A stretch of 64,000 nucleotides of DNA from Polytrichum commune. Taxonomy: Eukaryota > Streptophyta > Polytrichopsida > Polytrichales > Polytrichaceae. The DNA is taken from NCBI GenBank assembly GCA_950295325.1, contig OX485807.1:26195666-26259665 (forward strand), written 5' to 3'. This document shows positions 11,634 to 33,274 of the stretch, in pieces; within the stretch, counting starts at the first letter, position 1, and every line of letters starts with the position of its first letter. Under the pieces are notes generated by a model. That model worked only from the letters and a program-made list of their open reading frames with translations. It did no database searches and was not told where the DNA came from. Both the position numbers and the translations under genes were made by a program.

Positions 11634-12115
11634 AGATGCCACACCTCGTGTAGCCGTAATTAGTTTTGCTCAAATTTGAAGAGGTGAGGCATATGTCACA
11701 CCTTGTATAACCGTGAGTAATTTTGTTAAAGTTTGAAGGGGTGGGCCACATGCCACATCCTCAATATCAATAATTATTTTTGTTCAGGTTTGTGGGGGTG
11801 ATGCACATGCTACATCATCTTTAATGGTCATTAGTTTTACTAGAGTTTGAAGAGGTAAGGCGCATGTTACACCTTCTATAAGGGTAATTAATTTTGTTTA
11901 AGTTTGAGGGGGTGAGGCACATGTCACACCCCCTATAGCAATAATTAGTTTTGTTCATGTTTGAGGAGGTGATGCACATGTCACATCCTTTATAACAATA
12001 ATTATTTTTGTTATGGTTTGAGAGGGTGAAGCACGTGTCACATTCTTTGAATGAGAAGGTACCTTTCTCTAAGTCTAATGGAGTGAGGCACATTTCATAC
12101 CTCGTACTACACACA
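11634..12115. repeat. minisatellite array, about 58-bp unit
   Basis: Eight cores of the type GGTGAGGCACATGTCACACC at about 11680, 11739, 11797, 11851, 11910, 11967, 12026 and 12081, separated by TAATTAGTTTTGTTCAAGTTTG-like spacer. It continues the short array on the far side of the palindromic element. Confidence 0.8.
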
Positions 12116-12244
12116 ATGACTTTATCAAATGAATTGTCAATCGAGTCTTACCTAATTATAATTTGATTAATGACCAAGCATATTGAAATGAATGTACTCA
12201 TATTTATAATTTCTTTATTTATAACCAAACAAATTATAATATGG

Positions 12245-12765
12245 TCATATTACCATTGAAATCTATGTGTTTGCAATAATTTGTTCATGTGCACTTTTAC
12301 ATATTGAGTTGTATTTTTAACAAAACCAGTGTTGAACTTTGGAAGCACCCCCCCCCAGTGGTTAGCCATACCTCTGGGCATATTGCAACAAGCATTCCAA
12401 ACTAATTTGTCTATGTCGCACACAACTTGGAGTACAACATAATTAAAATATATTCTCACACATACAAAACCAATAGGGACAAATGTGTCATGTTTACATG
12501 ATTTTTCCCACCAAGGAAATTTGTGTGCCATCAATGAAACCGACCACATTTGGTAGACACTTCAATTATCTCTTGCAATTTTTCTCCCCGCAGTATAGAA
12601 ATGTACCGAGCGAATAATTTTCGATTGTCATACATATTATCTACAATAATGCCCATGTATTTCCGAATTGTGAATGTGGCAAAATACCCATGCGTCAACT
12701 TATAAACTAAAAATCCTATAACATTATGAAAGGGGATGGGCTCCTGCACAAACATTAATGCTTGA
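12245..12765 (-). pseudogene. PIF/Harbinger transposase, N-terminal and central fragment
   Basis: Two overlapping minus-strand frames cover neighbouring parts of one protein. The first has PIPFHNVIGFLVYKLTHG and RKLFARYISILRGEKLQEII. A shifted frame then gives LPNVVGFIDGTQISLV, the conserved start of the Harbinger DDE domain with its first catalytic Asp. The other frame continues with a VVLQVVCD-type strand and a WGVLPKF-like segment. At least two frameshifts are needed. The missing C-terminal end occurs on the same strand at 6117-6420. Confidence 0.75.
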
Positions 12766-12802
12766 GATGTGATCCATGGCTCAATTTTGGAAACTAGAAA
12801 GC

Positions 12803-12942
12803 AGTGGATGAGTGGTGGCAGGAATGAAGGAGATCAGGGGAGGAGGGTTACATCGGTCAAATCCGACGGTCGAGAAAACACATGCAACGTGGCCTCATCA
12901 TAAGCCATAAGTTGCTTCCATCGCCCATAGACTTCTTCTCGA
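12803..12942 (+). repeat. 140-bp direct repeat, copy 1
   Basis: Nearly the same sequence as 14130-14268, starting GTGGATGAGTGGTGGCAGGA and ending CTTCTTCTCGA. It lies next to the Harbinger fragment. In copy 2 the sequence stays open as a short reading frame, but I recognise no protein. Confidence 0.75.
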
Positions 12943-15092
12943 CTAGAAACTAGAATGACAAAAAAAACAATTTATAGGCTAGTATGTATTGTTGATCTCA
13001 AAATTCATGATCACGATGCCAAACATCACCCCCAATGACATCATATTGCCAAGGTTCCTTTCACGTGTTGTGTCTGGGATTGCAAGCCATATGCCCCACC
13101 ATAAGAAGAAGAAGAAGAAGAAGAAGAAGCTTCGATCCCTAGGAACACCATAACAAATAATATAGGCAAAGTACGATTGAGCAAAGGAGAATCTTCTACA
13201 TGGGGATCTCCATTCCCTCCTACACCTCTTTGAAGATTGACCATGTTTGCATGGTCAAAGCAAACACATTAATATGAAAATAACAACGATGCTAGTGGTC
13301 TCCATTGTAGAAATTTCACAAAAACCAAATTGCATATGCAAAAAATAACTAAGCAAAGATATTGAGAGAAAAAAACAATGTACCAAAATATAAAAATATT
13401 TATGGATAGGGTTAGTTAACCAAAGTTAATTTTACTTCATCTTCATGAAGAAAAATATGTGTTGACACAAACATCTATACATGTTAGGTAAAGGATTTAA
13501 TACATGGACCTTGCCAATATCTTATCCTAGGGTTTAATCCCTAATGTATGCGAGTATTATTTGGTTCATTTTATTCGTTCTCCAAATTCCGCCTATTTGG
13601 TTACATGAAAAAAAACTCTACCCAAGATAGTGTGCTTGGTGCCACTATATTTTGAAGCAAGCTTTGCTATAACTATGTATTGTATATAGCATTATTTGCC
13701 AAAATAGCTCAATTTTGGTATTTGGGCATTAAAGAACATTAACATATTTACTTGATAGAAAATAGAATTAACATAAAAATTTATACGAGCAATGTGTAGC
13801 ACCAAATAATAAATGACACTAAATTCAATATTGAGCGTAGTGTTGCCACTGCAAATATATGGGGAAACGACTACCTATACCATAAACTGGATTGAAAATT
13901 AGCCCTTCCTATATTTATTAATAAAGGTTGGAAGTGAATTTTTGTTGGTTATTCAACTAGATAAATAGGTCCATGCTATTGTGTGCAGCCTAGCTAGGGC
14001 CCTAGAGAGCATAATCATGCAAGTGTTAATTGGTTGCATTTTAAGATTGAAACCCTTAACTTCGATTTGTATGTGGTTTGGTAAGGATCAAATACCAAAC
14101 ACCATAAAGACATTTGGTGAAAAAACGTAGTGGATGAGTGGTGGCAGGAACAGAGGAGATCAGGGGAGGAGGGTTACATCGGTCAAATCCGACAGTCGAG
14201 AAAGCACATGCAATGTGGCCTCACCAGAAGCCAGAAGCTACTTTCATCGCCCATGGACTTCTTCTCGAATATTGGATTAAGTCTTCAAAGATTATTGAGT
14301 ACTCTAAATTAAAAAGTGATGGCAATTTGGACGACCTCATGTAATCACTCAAGGAGTCAAGAATTGTGCATTTGTAAGAACCAAAACTAACCTCACGGGA
14401 GGTCTAATACTCAACCCATATTTTGATGATGTTTCATTGTAGATTTGGTAATCCATCACAAGTTTTGTTGTTGCCTCTAATTAGTACAAGTTGGCAAACA
14501 TAAAAAAACTAAACGGTATACTGGTAGATTGTAACACCCAAATACCTTGTGGTAGATTGGTCTTCAATGGCTCGTTTTCTTAATTGGACCCCTAAATTGG
14601 ATTGGTTTGTGGTTTTGTGAGTATCATAGAGAAAATCTCCGTTAAAGACATGTGCCTAAAAATGATTGCACTACATCTTCAAATATCAATAACTACTCTA
14701 CACTCAAAAGTGAACACAATTGGGAGGACCTATGCGTCCATTTAAGAAATCAACAAACATATACTTCTAATAACCATTAAAATTAGGGGAGGTCTAATTT
14801 TCAATCACATGTTTGCAAATGTTGCATCGTAGATTTGCTAATGCAACGTGAGTTTTGTTGTGTAAATCTCTCTTTGTAGAAGCTGGAGAACATGAAAAAG
14901 GAACCACATAATAGTACCCACGTACCTGAATCCACTAATTACCAAACGTGTAAGATTGTGACTTTCAATCTCTAATTCTCACCAAACTGCATAGCAATCA
15001 AGTATAGGTGACTCATTAAGACAAAAAAAAAACCATTGGGCTAGAATAATTACTTCCCTCAAGCCTATTATATTCATGGCTATGGACTTACC
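12943..15092. other. non-coding stretch with a (GAA)n tract and a direct repeat
   Basis: A (GAA)n microsatellite lies at 13103-13129, and copy 2 of the 140-bp repeat at 14130-14268. No gene was recognised. Confidence 0.5.
14130..14268 (+). repeat. 140-bp direct repeat, copy 2
   Basis: Partner of 12803-12942, same orientation, roughly 1.3 kb away, with scattered substitutions. Confidence 0.75.
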
Positions 15093-15314
15093 TCAATTGC
15101 CGCTTGAACCCTGGGCGGGGCAAGCAACGAGACAAGTGGGACGGAGGGGCCCACCACGACTGAGGATGGCTAGGTGAAGGGGTGGGCCCAACTCTTCTAC
15201 CTTGCAGTTGTTTTTAGCCGTCGGGGAGGTAGGACAGTCAAACAAACGGCTGTACAACACAACAACAAAAATGGCTACAATCAAGGCAAGCCACGACGCA
15301 GGTTGCATAATGCA

Positions 15315-15480
15315 ATTGAAACACAAACTGCATTTTACCCCAACGCAATAAAATGTACTTTCATTTTACCTAATGGCAAAAAACATTTACCAAAATGTTT
15401 TTACTGACACGTTCAGCCCGGGTCCTTCAAGAGCCGCCCATGCTGTGGAAGCCCAGGCCATGTGCCCGGCCCTTGATGAG
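15315..15480 (+). repeat. dispersed repeat copy upstream of polyubiquitin (partner near 52485-52680)
   Basis: Shares a series of words in the same order with 52485-52680: TTTTACCCCAAC, CAATAAA, and GTGGAAGCCCAGGCCATGTG against GTGGAATCCCGGGCCATGTG. It overlaps the presumed promoter/leader region of the polyubiquitin gene. Confidence 0.5.
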
Positions 15481-15679
15481 GCGGTCGCCGGCTCATGTGC
15501 CAAGAGTCTTCACCGCCACGGAAAGCTTACCAAACTGCCCAGGAAGCAACGGAGGAAGCACCGACGTCGAGGTGGCGAAGTTTCCGTCCATTCCGCCGTC
15601 TCTAGAGTATTCTATTCGTGTCTCACGCATCCAGGTGGACTTGTGTTTGTGTGATTATTGGTGCAAACCTCATCGAGTG

Positions 15680-17071
<1,392 letters not shown>

Positions 17072-17154
17072 AGTGGTTTTGTACTGCACGATGGTACCTA
17101 CATACCTACGTACTATTATAGGGATCGGATGTTAATTTCCATAATGTAAACAGA

Positions 17155-17170
17155 AATAAAACAGAATAAA
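17155..17170 (+). terminator. polyadenylation signals of polyubiquitin
   Basis: Two AATAAA hexamers, 17155-17160 and 17165-17170, about 85-100 bases after the stop codon. Confidence 0.65.
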
Positions 17171-17904
17171 GCTAGCCGTTTTAAACAACCGACTTGTTAT
17201 TTTTTCCTCTCTGGAACTTTTCTCTTTTGAGTGTCATGTGTGTGCTCAGGTGTTGATTATGACCAGGGGGATGGAATGCGGTAGAGTCTATTGCTGTTTG
17301 CTCTGTTTTGAGACGCAACTTGTATTTGCACTTGTATTGGTGGGTTGGTCTTTATTACTCAATTAACATGATTGGATTTCTGACTTGAATTGAATTCAAC
17401 AGTAATAATCATCAACGTTGATTTTTTTGCGTCAACCATTTAGAAATGTGAGTTTCAAAGCAGAGTTGACACACTCGATCCGTGGAGAAAATTCTTGTTC
17501 GTAATGCATGAATGTGATATCAATGACATGCATACATTGAACTATTGAACAGAAGTCTTAGCAAACCATGAAGTGATTCGTAGCAAGTGAGGCATAAGAT
17601 GATTCCATCATTATACATTGATTTATTTTCACACACCCTTTACTTCCTTCACTGGAACGATAAGGTTTTGAGTCATACTAACCAAATCTCATGCCTCATT
17701 GAGTATATGATTTAGTTTTGCACCCTCTCCAGCCCTAAAATCGAAGAACCCTCTAGTCCATATTTCTATCCACAAAAGAGATGAAATAAAAGAGATGCAA
17801 ATTACCACACTAAATATTGTATTGAGTGCCACCAATTCTATTTGTCTTGCTCAATACTTATTGTAAACTGCCCGTGTGATGTCACTAACACTAAATGCAA
17901 ACCC

Positions 17905-18220
17905 AATATTATCTGTCATTCATTGTACAAAAATCCGGGTATTACAGATTTCAATGTTCCCATTACTAATCACTTGCTCAGTGATTTTTCATCCTGGTTT
18001 CAATGATCCATGACAATATTTCATTGCATAAATGCTAGGATGTAGAATATACCAAATTTTGTTTCAATAAATGGCATGGATTTCATGCATTATGCCATAA
18101 CAGAGTGGGCAAGCAAGAGGAGGCACACATTTGCACAATAGCAGCCCTATGGAATAGATAGGGGATGAACTTGAAATAAGTTGGCAAATTTATTTATAAG
18201 TGTCATTGGAGAAGTGTCAT
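17905..18220 (+). repeat. dispersed repeat, copy 2 (partner at 1915-2150)
   Basis: Same-orientation, diverged copy of the repeat at 1915-2150. Shared words include CAGTGATTTTTCATCC/AAGTGATTTTTCATCC and GCTAGGATGTAGAATATACC. Confidence 0.6.
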
Positions 18221-18449
18221 TCGAGTGGCTTCCAGAGGACAATGATGGATGGTGAATTTGAAACTATATCCATATGTTTGGAATAAACCACAATGTCATT
18301 GACTGTTACCACATCATTTTGAAAGCATTTAATTCAACATAATTTTAATAAATATTGAAATCACTTGAACTTTAGTTGGAACTCTAAGTGGCACAACAAG
18401 ATCTTAAATGGTGTGTGTGTCTATATATATATATATATATTGGATTTTT

Positions 18450-18560
18450 TTCTCCTAGGATATGAAACATGCACTCAGTATAAGATTGTTAGGAAATTCA
18501 ATTTGAGGTCATAGCCACCTTCATCATAATTTTTGGAGCTCATATGAATATTTTATTCAT
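18450..18560 (+). repeat. dispersed repeat (partner at 27825-27935)
   Basis: Starts CTCCTAGGATATGAAACA and runs through TTTTGGAGCT-ATATGAATAT. The same sequence occurs inside intron 1 of the lysyl-tRNA synthetase gene at 27825-27935. Confidence 0.65.
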
Positions 18561-21100
18561 AAAGAAGGCATGTCTAAAAGGAATTAGACTATGTACTCAA
18601 AATATGATAATTATTCTAGGCTTTACAAGCAACATCAATGGTAGGATCAATATGACCATTTACGGAGCACAAAAATCTTCACTTTGACAATTATCAAGAA
18701 ACTCATATGAGTTTTAGAAATTATGACAAAACATTACACAACTCCTTGGCTACATTCCATGGGGCCATGATTCCCATTTTATGGGGAGCACTAAGGTTGT
18801 GTTAACATCAAATTTTTTGACAACCAATTGAAAATCATTAGAGTTTTTTAATCGCAACAACTCTCTTTGGAAAGACACCATCATGTATTTGCTTACTAAT
18901 GTTATGGGCCACAATGGCTATGGATCTTCTAACCATCTCGTACTGATTTGTGTGTATCGTTTCCTAGAAGAAGTGGACTAAGGGTGAATTTCCATGTAGC
19001 ATGCTTGCTCACCAAATTCTAGTGGGGTGGTTAGTATATGTCAAAAAACTATTCCAAGTGTGGTGGACACATGAAAATCTAGCGGTCCACCACAATAATG
19101 TCGGAGGCCACTACAATGTGGTTGGTTTTGTTTATCTACATGCAAACACCTCAACCCACTATTATCTAGTGGGTGAGCGACCCACATGAAAACTCACCTT
19201 AACCCCTAAAGTCCTATGCTACCATTTGCTAATCACGAGCAATTCATTTATCTACATTCTGACCCCTCTGACACTAGTTCGGATGGTTTCTTACTATTTC
19301 AAATACTCCTTTTGTTCATGGTCAAGTTTGCTATGTTCAGCCACATAGATATTTTTGATTCAACGAAGTTAGTTTTTTTGGATTAATTCAAATTTGCAAG
19401 TGTGCTCTCAACTGCCCCACCTCCCCTCCACAGTTTAGGGGCAACATATCCTAGACATGTGTTTTTTTTTTTTGGATCCCTATGTGCAAATGGTTCCCAA
19501 TTGATCTCAAGCTTTGCATGACCCTCAAACACAACATATCCTAAACATCTAACTGTTTGGATTTTTAGTAGGACATGTGTTGGTGGGTGTAAAATCCATG
19601 TTGTGGCACCGCTGCCTCAAATTGCAAAGCTTCCAGACCTTGAACAACTATTAGTTAACTAGTTGCCTTTCGTAGTAACTATAGTTGTTCGCGATTTGAC
19701 GTGCCAAATAATCTAGTTCACTGAAGTGGAGTGCGACCCTGCTCACGGAATTATGTTGTAGTGTCACTAGTGCATTATTTGTGGTGTACACAGAGATTGT
19801 TCTAGAGCCCAACATTGTAAAGGGATCATATAAAAGCATTTCTTGATGATCCTTAGCGGCCTGAGCATACTAAAGACCCTCCTGAACTGAAACAAACCAA
19901 GAGGTGGAGTTCTTCAAATATTTAATAATACTTGGAATTTTTCTAGGTAACTATAGTGAATTTTGGCAAATCAAACCAATTAAAGAAAAATGGGGGAAAG
20001 AACAACTAAACCAGCTAACAATTACAGATAATTCCGGAAACTCAGGCACTGTACTCCTGCTTTACACCTTACCCTACGATCCAGATGGGTTTTATGTGGC
20101 GACTCCTCACTCCCACTCTCTTCAAGCCCACTTCCACGCGGGTAGTGAGCAAGCATTTCCTTTGCGAGGGTGTGTCTCAGTGTTCAGATACATGAAAAGT
20201 TTGCTAACTGTGCTAACTGTTTGATCCTTCTTCTTCTTCTTCTTCTTCTTCTTCTTTGGTTTGCACTTGTGAGTTGTGCGACTATGAACTAGAATGGCCT
20301 CATTGCTTCTTGTGTGAATTCTTTGGCCAAGTGATAGAGTTGTGCTTTAATGCAACAAAAGTTTTGTTGAATTAGAGTCAGTTGTTTTGCACACAACACA
20401 TTCCATGTTTGCTTGGTTTTTGGTGCATGCTTGAAGTGGTGTGGAGGTTATAACAAGAACTTTCTACATGGGGTCATTATGGGTAAACCGAATTTTTGTA
20501 TGGCAAGACGTGCTAGAATGAGTTTGGCTCTGAAAGAACATTCAAACAATACCTCCAAGCATGCAGCACAAGCGGAGAGAAATCATTGATGTTGTGTGCA
20601 AAATGACCAATGGTAGTTCAAAAGGGATGAACTCCTGATGAAAAACCCTGTTGAATTGAAGGGTAACTGTACTATGTGATTAGAGTCCAATTAAAACCTT
20701 AAACTAGCTAGCCATATGAGACAAGTGACCACATGAGGCACAAATACCTTATCAAATGTACTAAGACTCTTGGGAGTGTAACATTTGAGAGGGCGACCTT
20801 CAAATGGAGTGGGCACAACTGCGAAAGAGGTTCTTCATATATAGAAGTCAGTTCTCCTCGATTTGTTGTTGCAAGAGAAAAGTGAGGCCAGGTTAGAGAA
20901 GTAACTATTAAGTTGCAGACAAAATAATTGTCCAAATCAACATTATCTGATTCCAAAATTGTTGTATTGATTAGGTACAAAGAATGTGGGTGACTTTCGT
21001 TTTGTGTCACCTTAGTGACAAGCAAGCCTATTAACCAGCAATGCACAGTACACTCTCAAACACTAGACGCGTACGAACAAAATTGAACTGTTTGACACCA

Positions 21101-29819
<8,719 letters not shown>

Positions 29820-29980
29820 AGCTCCAAGGGGATTGCCACGAGAGGAGCCAGTTTCTTCTTTCTCTGTTCGCAGTGAAGCGCGCGGGCTGGGTCACCGAGT
29901 GTGAATTCGCATTCACCCTGCCCGGCCCGTCTCGATGCGCACCTTTGTTGAGTTTTTTGGTTTCCTCTTCCCAGGGCCTT

Positions 29981-29988
29981 CCACGTGG
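29981..29988. promoter_or_regulatory. G-box (CCACGTGG) upstream of lysyl-tRNA synthetase
   Basis: A perfect palindromic G-box core about 160 bases before the ATG, in the GC-richer promoter. It is a typical bZIP/bHLH binding site in plants; function here is inferred. Confidence 0.45.
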
Positions 29989-30009
29989 ATAGGTTTTTTG
30001 CACCGCTCA

Positions 30010-30928
30010 AGTTCAGTACTTAATGTAGACTCATGGGTAGTGTTGCATATTTTATTCTAGAGGTCGGAGGCGGCATTATAAAATGTTTTTTTATTGAAAA
30101 TAATATTTTTTTTATTGAAAATCATCGAAGACATCAATTTGTGAAGTCCTTTATGGCAAATCATTGTCAAAAACATTACCCTCTTCTAAGATCAGTTCTT
30201 TGAGTTCTTCTCCACCCAAGTATTGAACTAAAAATGAAGACATTGCAAATGCAAACCACCATTCACGACTTGTCCAATGTGCCATGGGGTGCGTTATGCA
30301 CCCCAGTATTTGTCAGTTCATGTGGCAACACTCAAGGCTCAGATACTGCCATTGAGTTTGAATGTACTAATGCTTTATGATAATAAGGAACAAATGGCGA
30401 AGTTGAGCGTGTTTATATTTGCCCTACTGGCCTAGACTAACTGTAGTCGTGAATTTATAATTTAAAAACATTAAAAATGTCTCAAAATTTGCCGCATATT
30501 TTTAAATGCATTTTTAAATGTGTATTTTGAAATAAATTTAAAAAAAATGCACCACTACGCATGGGCTTTACAATGCTAGCACATGAGCTTTCCTCATGCC
30601 TTGATCACACCAAACTTTCCGTACGGTGCCAGTCGTGAAATTGTTGGGGATTATGTTCATGATAGATGTTGGCCCAACACTTTTCACATCATTGCAGTTG
30701 GAGATGCTAACGGACGGTGCCGGAAGTGGCCGGTGTGATCAACCCTCAGTCGGGGCGAGGATGTTGCCGCTAAGGTGGTCATGTTGCTACCACCGAGAAC
30801 ATGTTCAGCATACGTAGATTCAGTGGGGTCCGCCTCGGCAGCAGCTAAAGCCCAAGTTGTACCAGGAGGCATGCAGCCATGGTAGACCCAAAGCGGCCGT
30901 GCCGAAGGCTCATGTGCCAGGGCCTTTA
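30010..30928. other. intergenic stretch
   Basis: No gene recognised. A short perfect palindrome, GGGGTGCGTTATGCACCCC, lies at about 30285-30303. Confidence 0.5.
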
Positions 30929-31260
30929 GGGGTGCTTTAGATGGGGGTCCAAGGGAGAGGTCCAACAAAATGGAGCAATTATATTGGCTAAGGGGTGTAA
31001 ATTGGACCTAGGGCCTTTTAGATGAGGGTCCAACACCAAGAAGAGACACAAGAAGGTGTCTCCAACAACGCATCATTTTGGAGGGAAACAATAATGATCC
31101 GAATGAAGACATGAAGCTCAAAGAAGAGCTCATGTTTTGGAGAATCATGTTGGAGGGTAGGGTGCAAAGGAGGGTCAGGTTCAAAGGGTATAGTTTGCCT
31201 CAAATTGCTTCAAATTGGTCTCTATGTTCTTGACTTGTGGACCCCCATATGAAGTACCCC
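30929..31260. mobile_element. Harbinger-like MITE, 332 bp
   Basis: Terminal inverted repeats: left GGGGTGCTTTAGATGGGGGT, right complement GGGGTACTTCATATGGGGGT. Left flank is TTA and right flank TTC, close to the 3-bp TTA/TAA duplication of PIF/Harbinger elements. An internal copy of the end motif (TTTTAGATGAGGGTCCAACA) lies near 31013-31033. Non-coding. Confidence 0.6.
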
Positions 31261-33270
31261 TTCTTTTGGTAGGATTCATACCACCCGCTAAAGTTACAAT
31301 TACATTGTAAATAACCATTTTGATTAGTAATTTTACCCATACCCGGGGGGTGCATTATATTAAACACAAATGACTATATGTAAGTGCACAAAAGAACTTC
31401 ATCATGGTATGTATACACAAAATTATAACTCAAAGTTTCGTAGATTAATAGATAGATAGAATGAAAGAAAGAAAGAAAGAAAGAGACGTTGACCTTGATT
31501 GAGGCATGCATGAATGAAGAGTCACTTTGCTTGCAGGCTACCGGAGTTATGTACATGTATGGAGGACCTTCAAAAAATATACAACACTTGTACTTGTATG
31601 GTAATGTCACTGGAATCTATAGAATAGGTTTTTTGTATTAGCTTACGTTGGTATCAAAAAGGAACCAACAACAAGTGGATATACAATCTTATTGATCATT
31701 GGATGGTAGACTCAGAAACACTTATTACATTAGTTTTTATGACGTACATTATAAATTTAGATGCTTATGAGTTACATCTCGAAGATGACAAAGTCTTTGA
31801 TGACTTTATTGATAAATGCTAGGGTTTTGTATGATACATATGATAGGGGTTGAGTGTTATTCAAAACTATATTTGTATACTTATGTTAATGACTAGAGAT
31901 GAATGTAATTTCTTTATGTATTGAAATTGTCACTTGTATTTTTATTGATAAAGTTGTATGTGTATTGCTTAATTTTACCCCAAAAAATGTATATAGGGCA
32001 GATGATTCTTGATTTGAATGAAAGTTGCACCCCCAAATACCAACATGGCTTTATGTTCGCACCACAAGATAAGTTACACTTATTGTTAATGAAAAGTTAC
32101 AACACTATGCATTGATTGTTGTCAAAATATTGTATGTATCTTTAAATGAGGGGATATGGACCACGTGCCACACCTACCTCGCCCATCTCATCCACTCCCT
32201 CAATAACATTCCCCTAATGGTAGATAAACCTCCTCTTCTCCATGTTCTAACTTGCCAACATAAAAAGAAGAGCTTTAATGGATAACTTCTCCATTATGTT
32301 AAGGTGAGTTAAGGTCACCATTATGTTGTTAACTTGAATAGGGATTTAAGTTTATTTGGATTTTTGCATGGAATGTGGACAATTCCAACCATCGATATGA
32401 GGTACATTAGATCACAAAATAAGAAAAAACTACACAAATAAGGTGGTTGTTGAGAGGTTGGCGAACATGGAATATGAACATTGGAAGTTGTGGTTGTTGT
32501 GTTGTTGTTGTCGTTTGATGTTTTTACTCTCACAAGTGTATGTTCCCTATTAATTATGGATGAATGGTTTGTCCATATCTGTTGAAATGTTAGTTCTTAG
32601 CATGACATGAGTTAACATCAAGCATACTAGCTTTACTATCAATGCAAGTAAAAGATACTAGGTGGTGTGAACCCTACCTTGGTCACTTTTGTTTATTTAA
32701 CACATGTGTTTGAGTAGTTTATGATAGATTATGAAGTAAAGAATGGACACCAAAATGACATGTGTTATGATGGGATTGGACTACGTGCTCCAAATTTACA
32801 ATAGTCTACATTTAATTTTTGACACATTTGGGAGGGCCCATACAAATGTGATCACTTAAAGACAAGCAATGTCTTCTTCTTTTTGCTCCTATTACTTTTG
32901 GGTCTCAACTCCAATCTTAAAACTTGAAATGACAAATATGGGTGACTACAAATGCTAGCCAAATGATACAGTTTCCAAATAATCCAACATTTGAAAGTGT
33001 TTGTGGAGATGGGGGTGCCCAAAATAGAGCCACATATCCTAGTTTACAACTCCTTCACTTGACAAGAGTTTGGTGTTGATAAAATGACCTCCAAAACAAG
33101 CCCAAAGGAAGAGAACATGCCGGACTTTCTTAGTTTTATAAACATATTTGAACTCAAGATCTTGTGGCACCAAAGGGCACCAAAGCTCAGGTCATTACCA
33201 CCCAACCATTATCCTTGGAGATGGCTATCCAACATGTTGAGCAAGCCATACCATCCACTTCGGTGGCTAG
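31261..33270. other. intergenic stretch
   Basis: AT-rich, with a GAAA microsatellite near 31460-31485. I see no gene. Confidence 0.5.
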
Positions 33271-33274
33271 TGTC

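Larger units (their letters stand above)
17175..21100. other. intergenic stretch with dispersed repeats and microsatellites
   Basis: Contains repeat copies at 17905-18220 and 18450-18560, an (AT)n tract at about 18421-18440 and a (CTT)n tract at about 20227-20256. The short reading frames (for example 19001-19189, 19904-20224) show no family features. Confidence 0.5.

Noticed and set aside
15373-15654. Basic ORF (GKLTKLPRKQRRKHRRR) as a ribosomal S30-like protein
   Set aside because: Only a short basic run; the conserved S30 core is absent and the position is the polyubiquitin upstream region.
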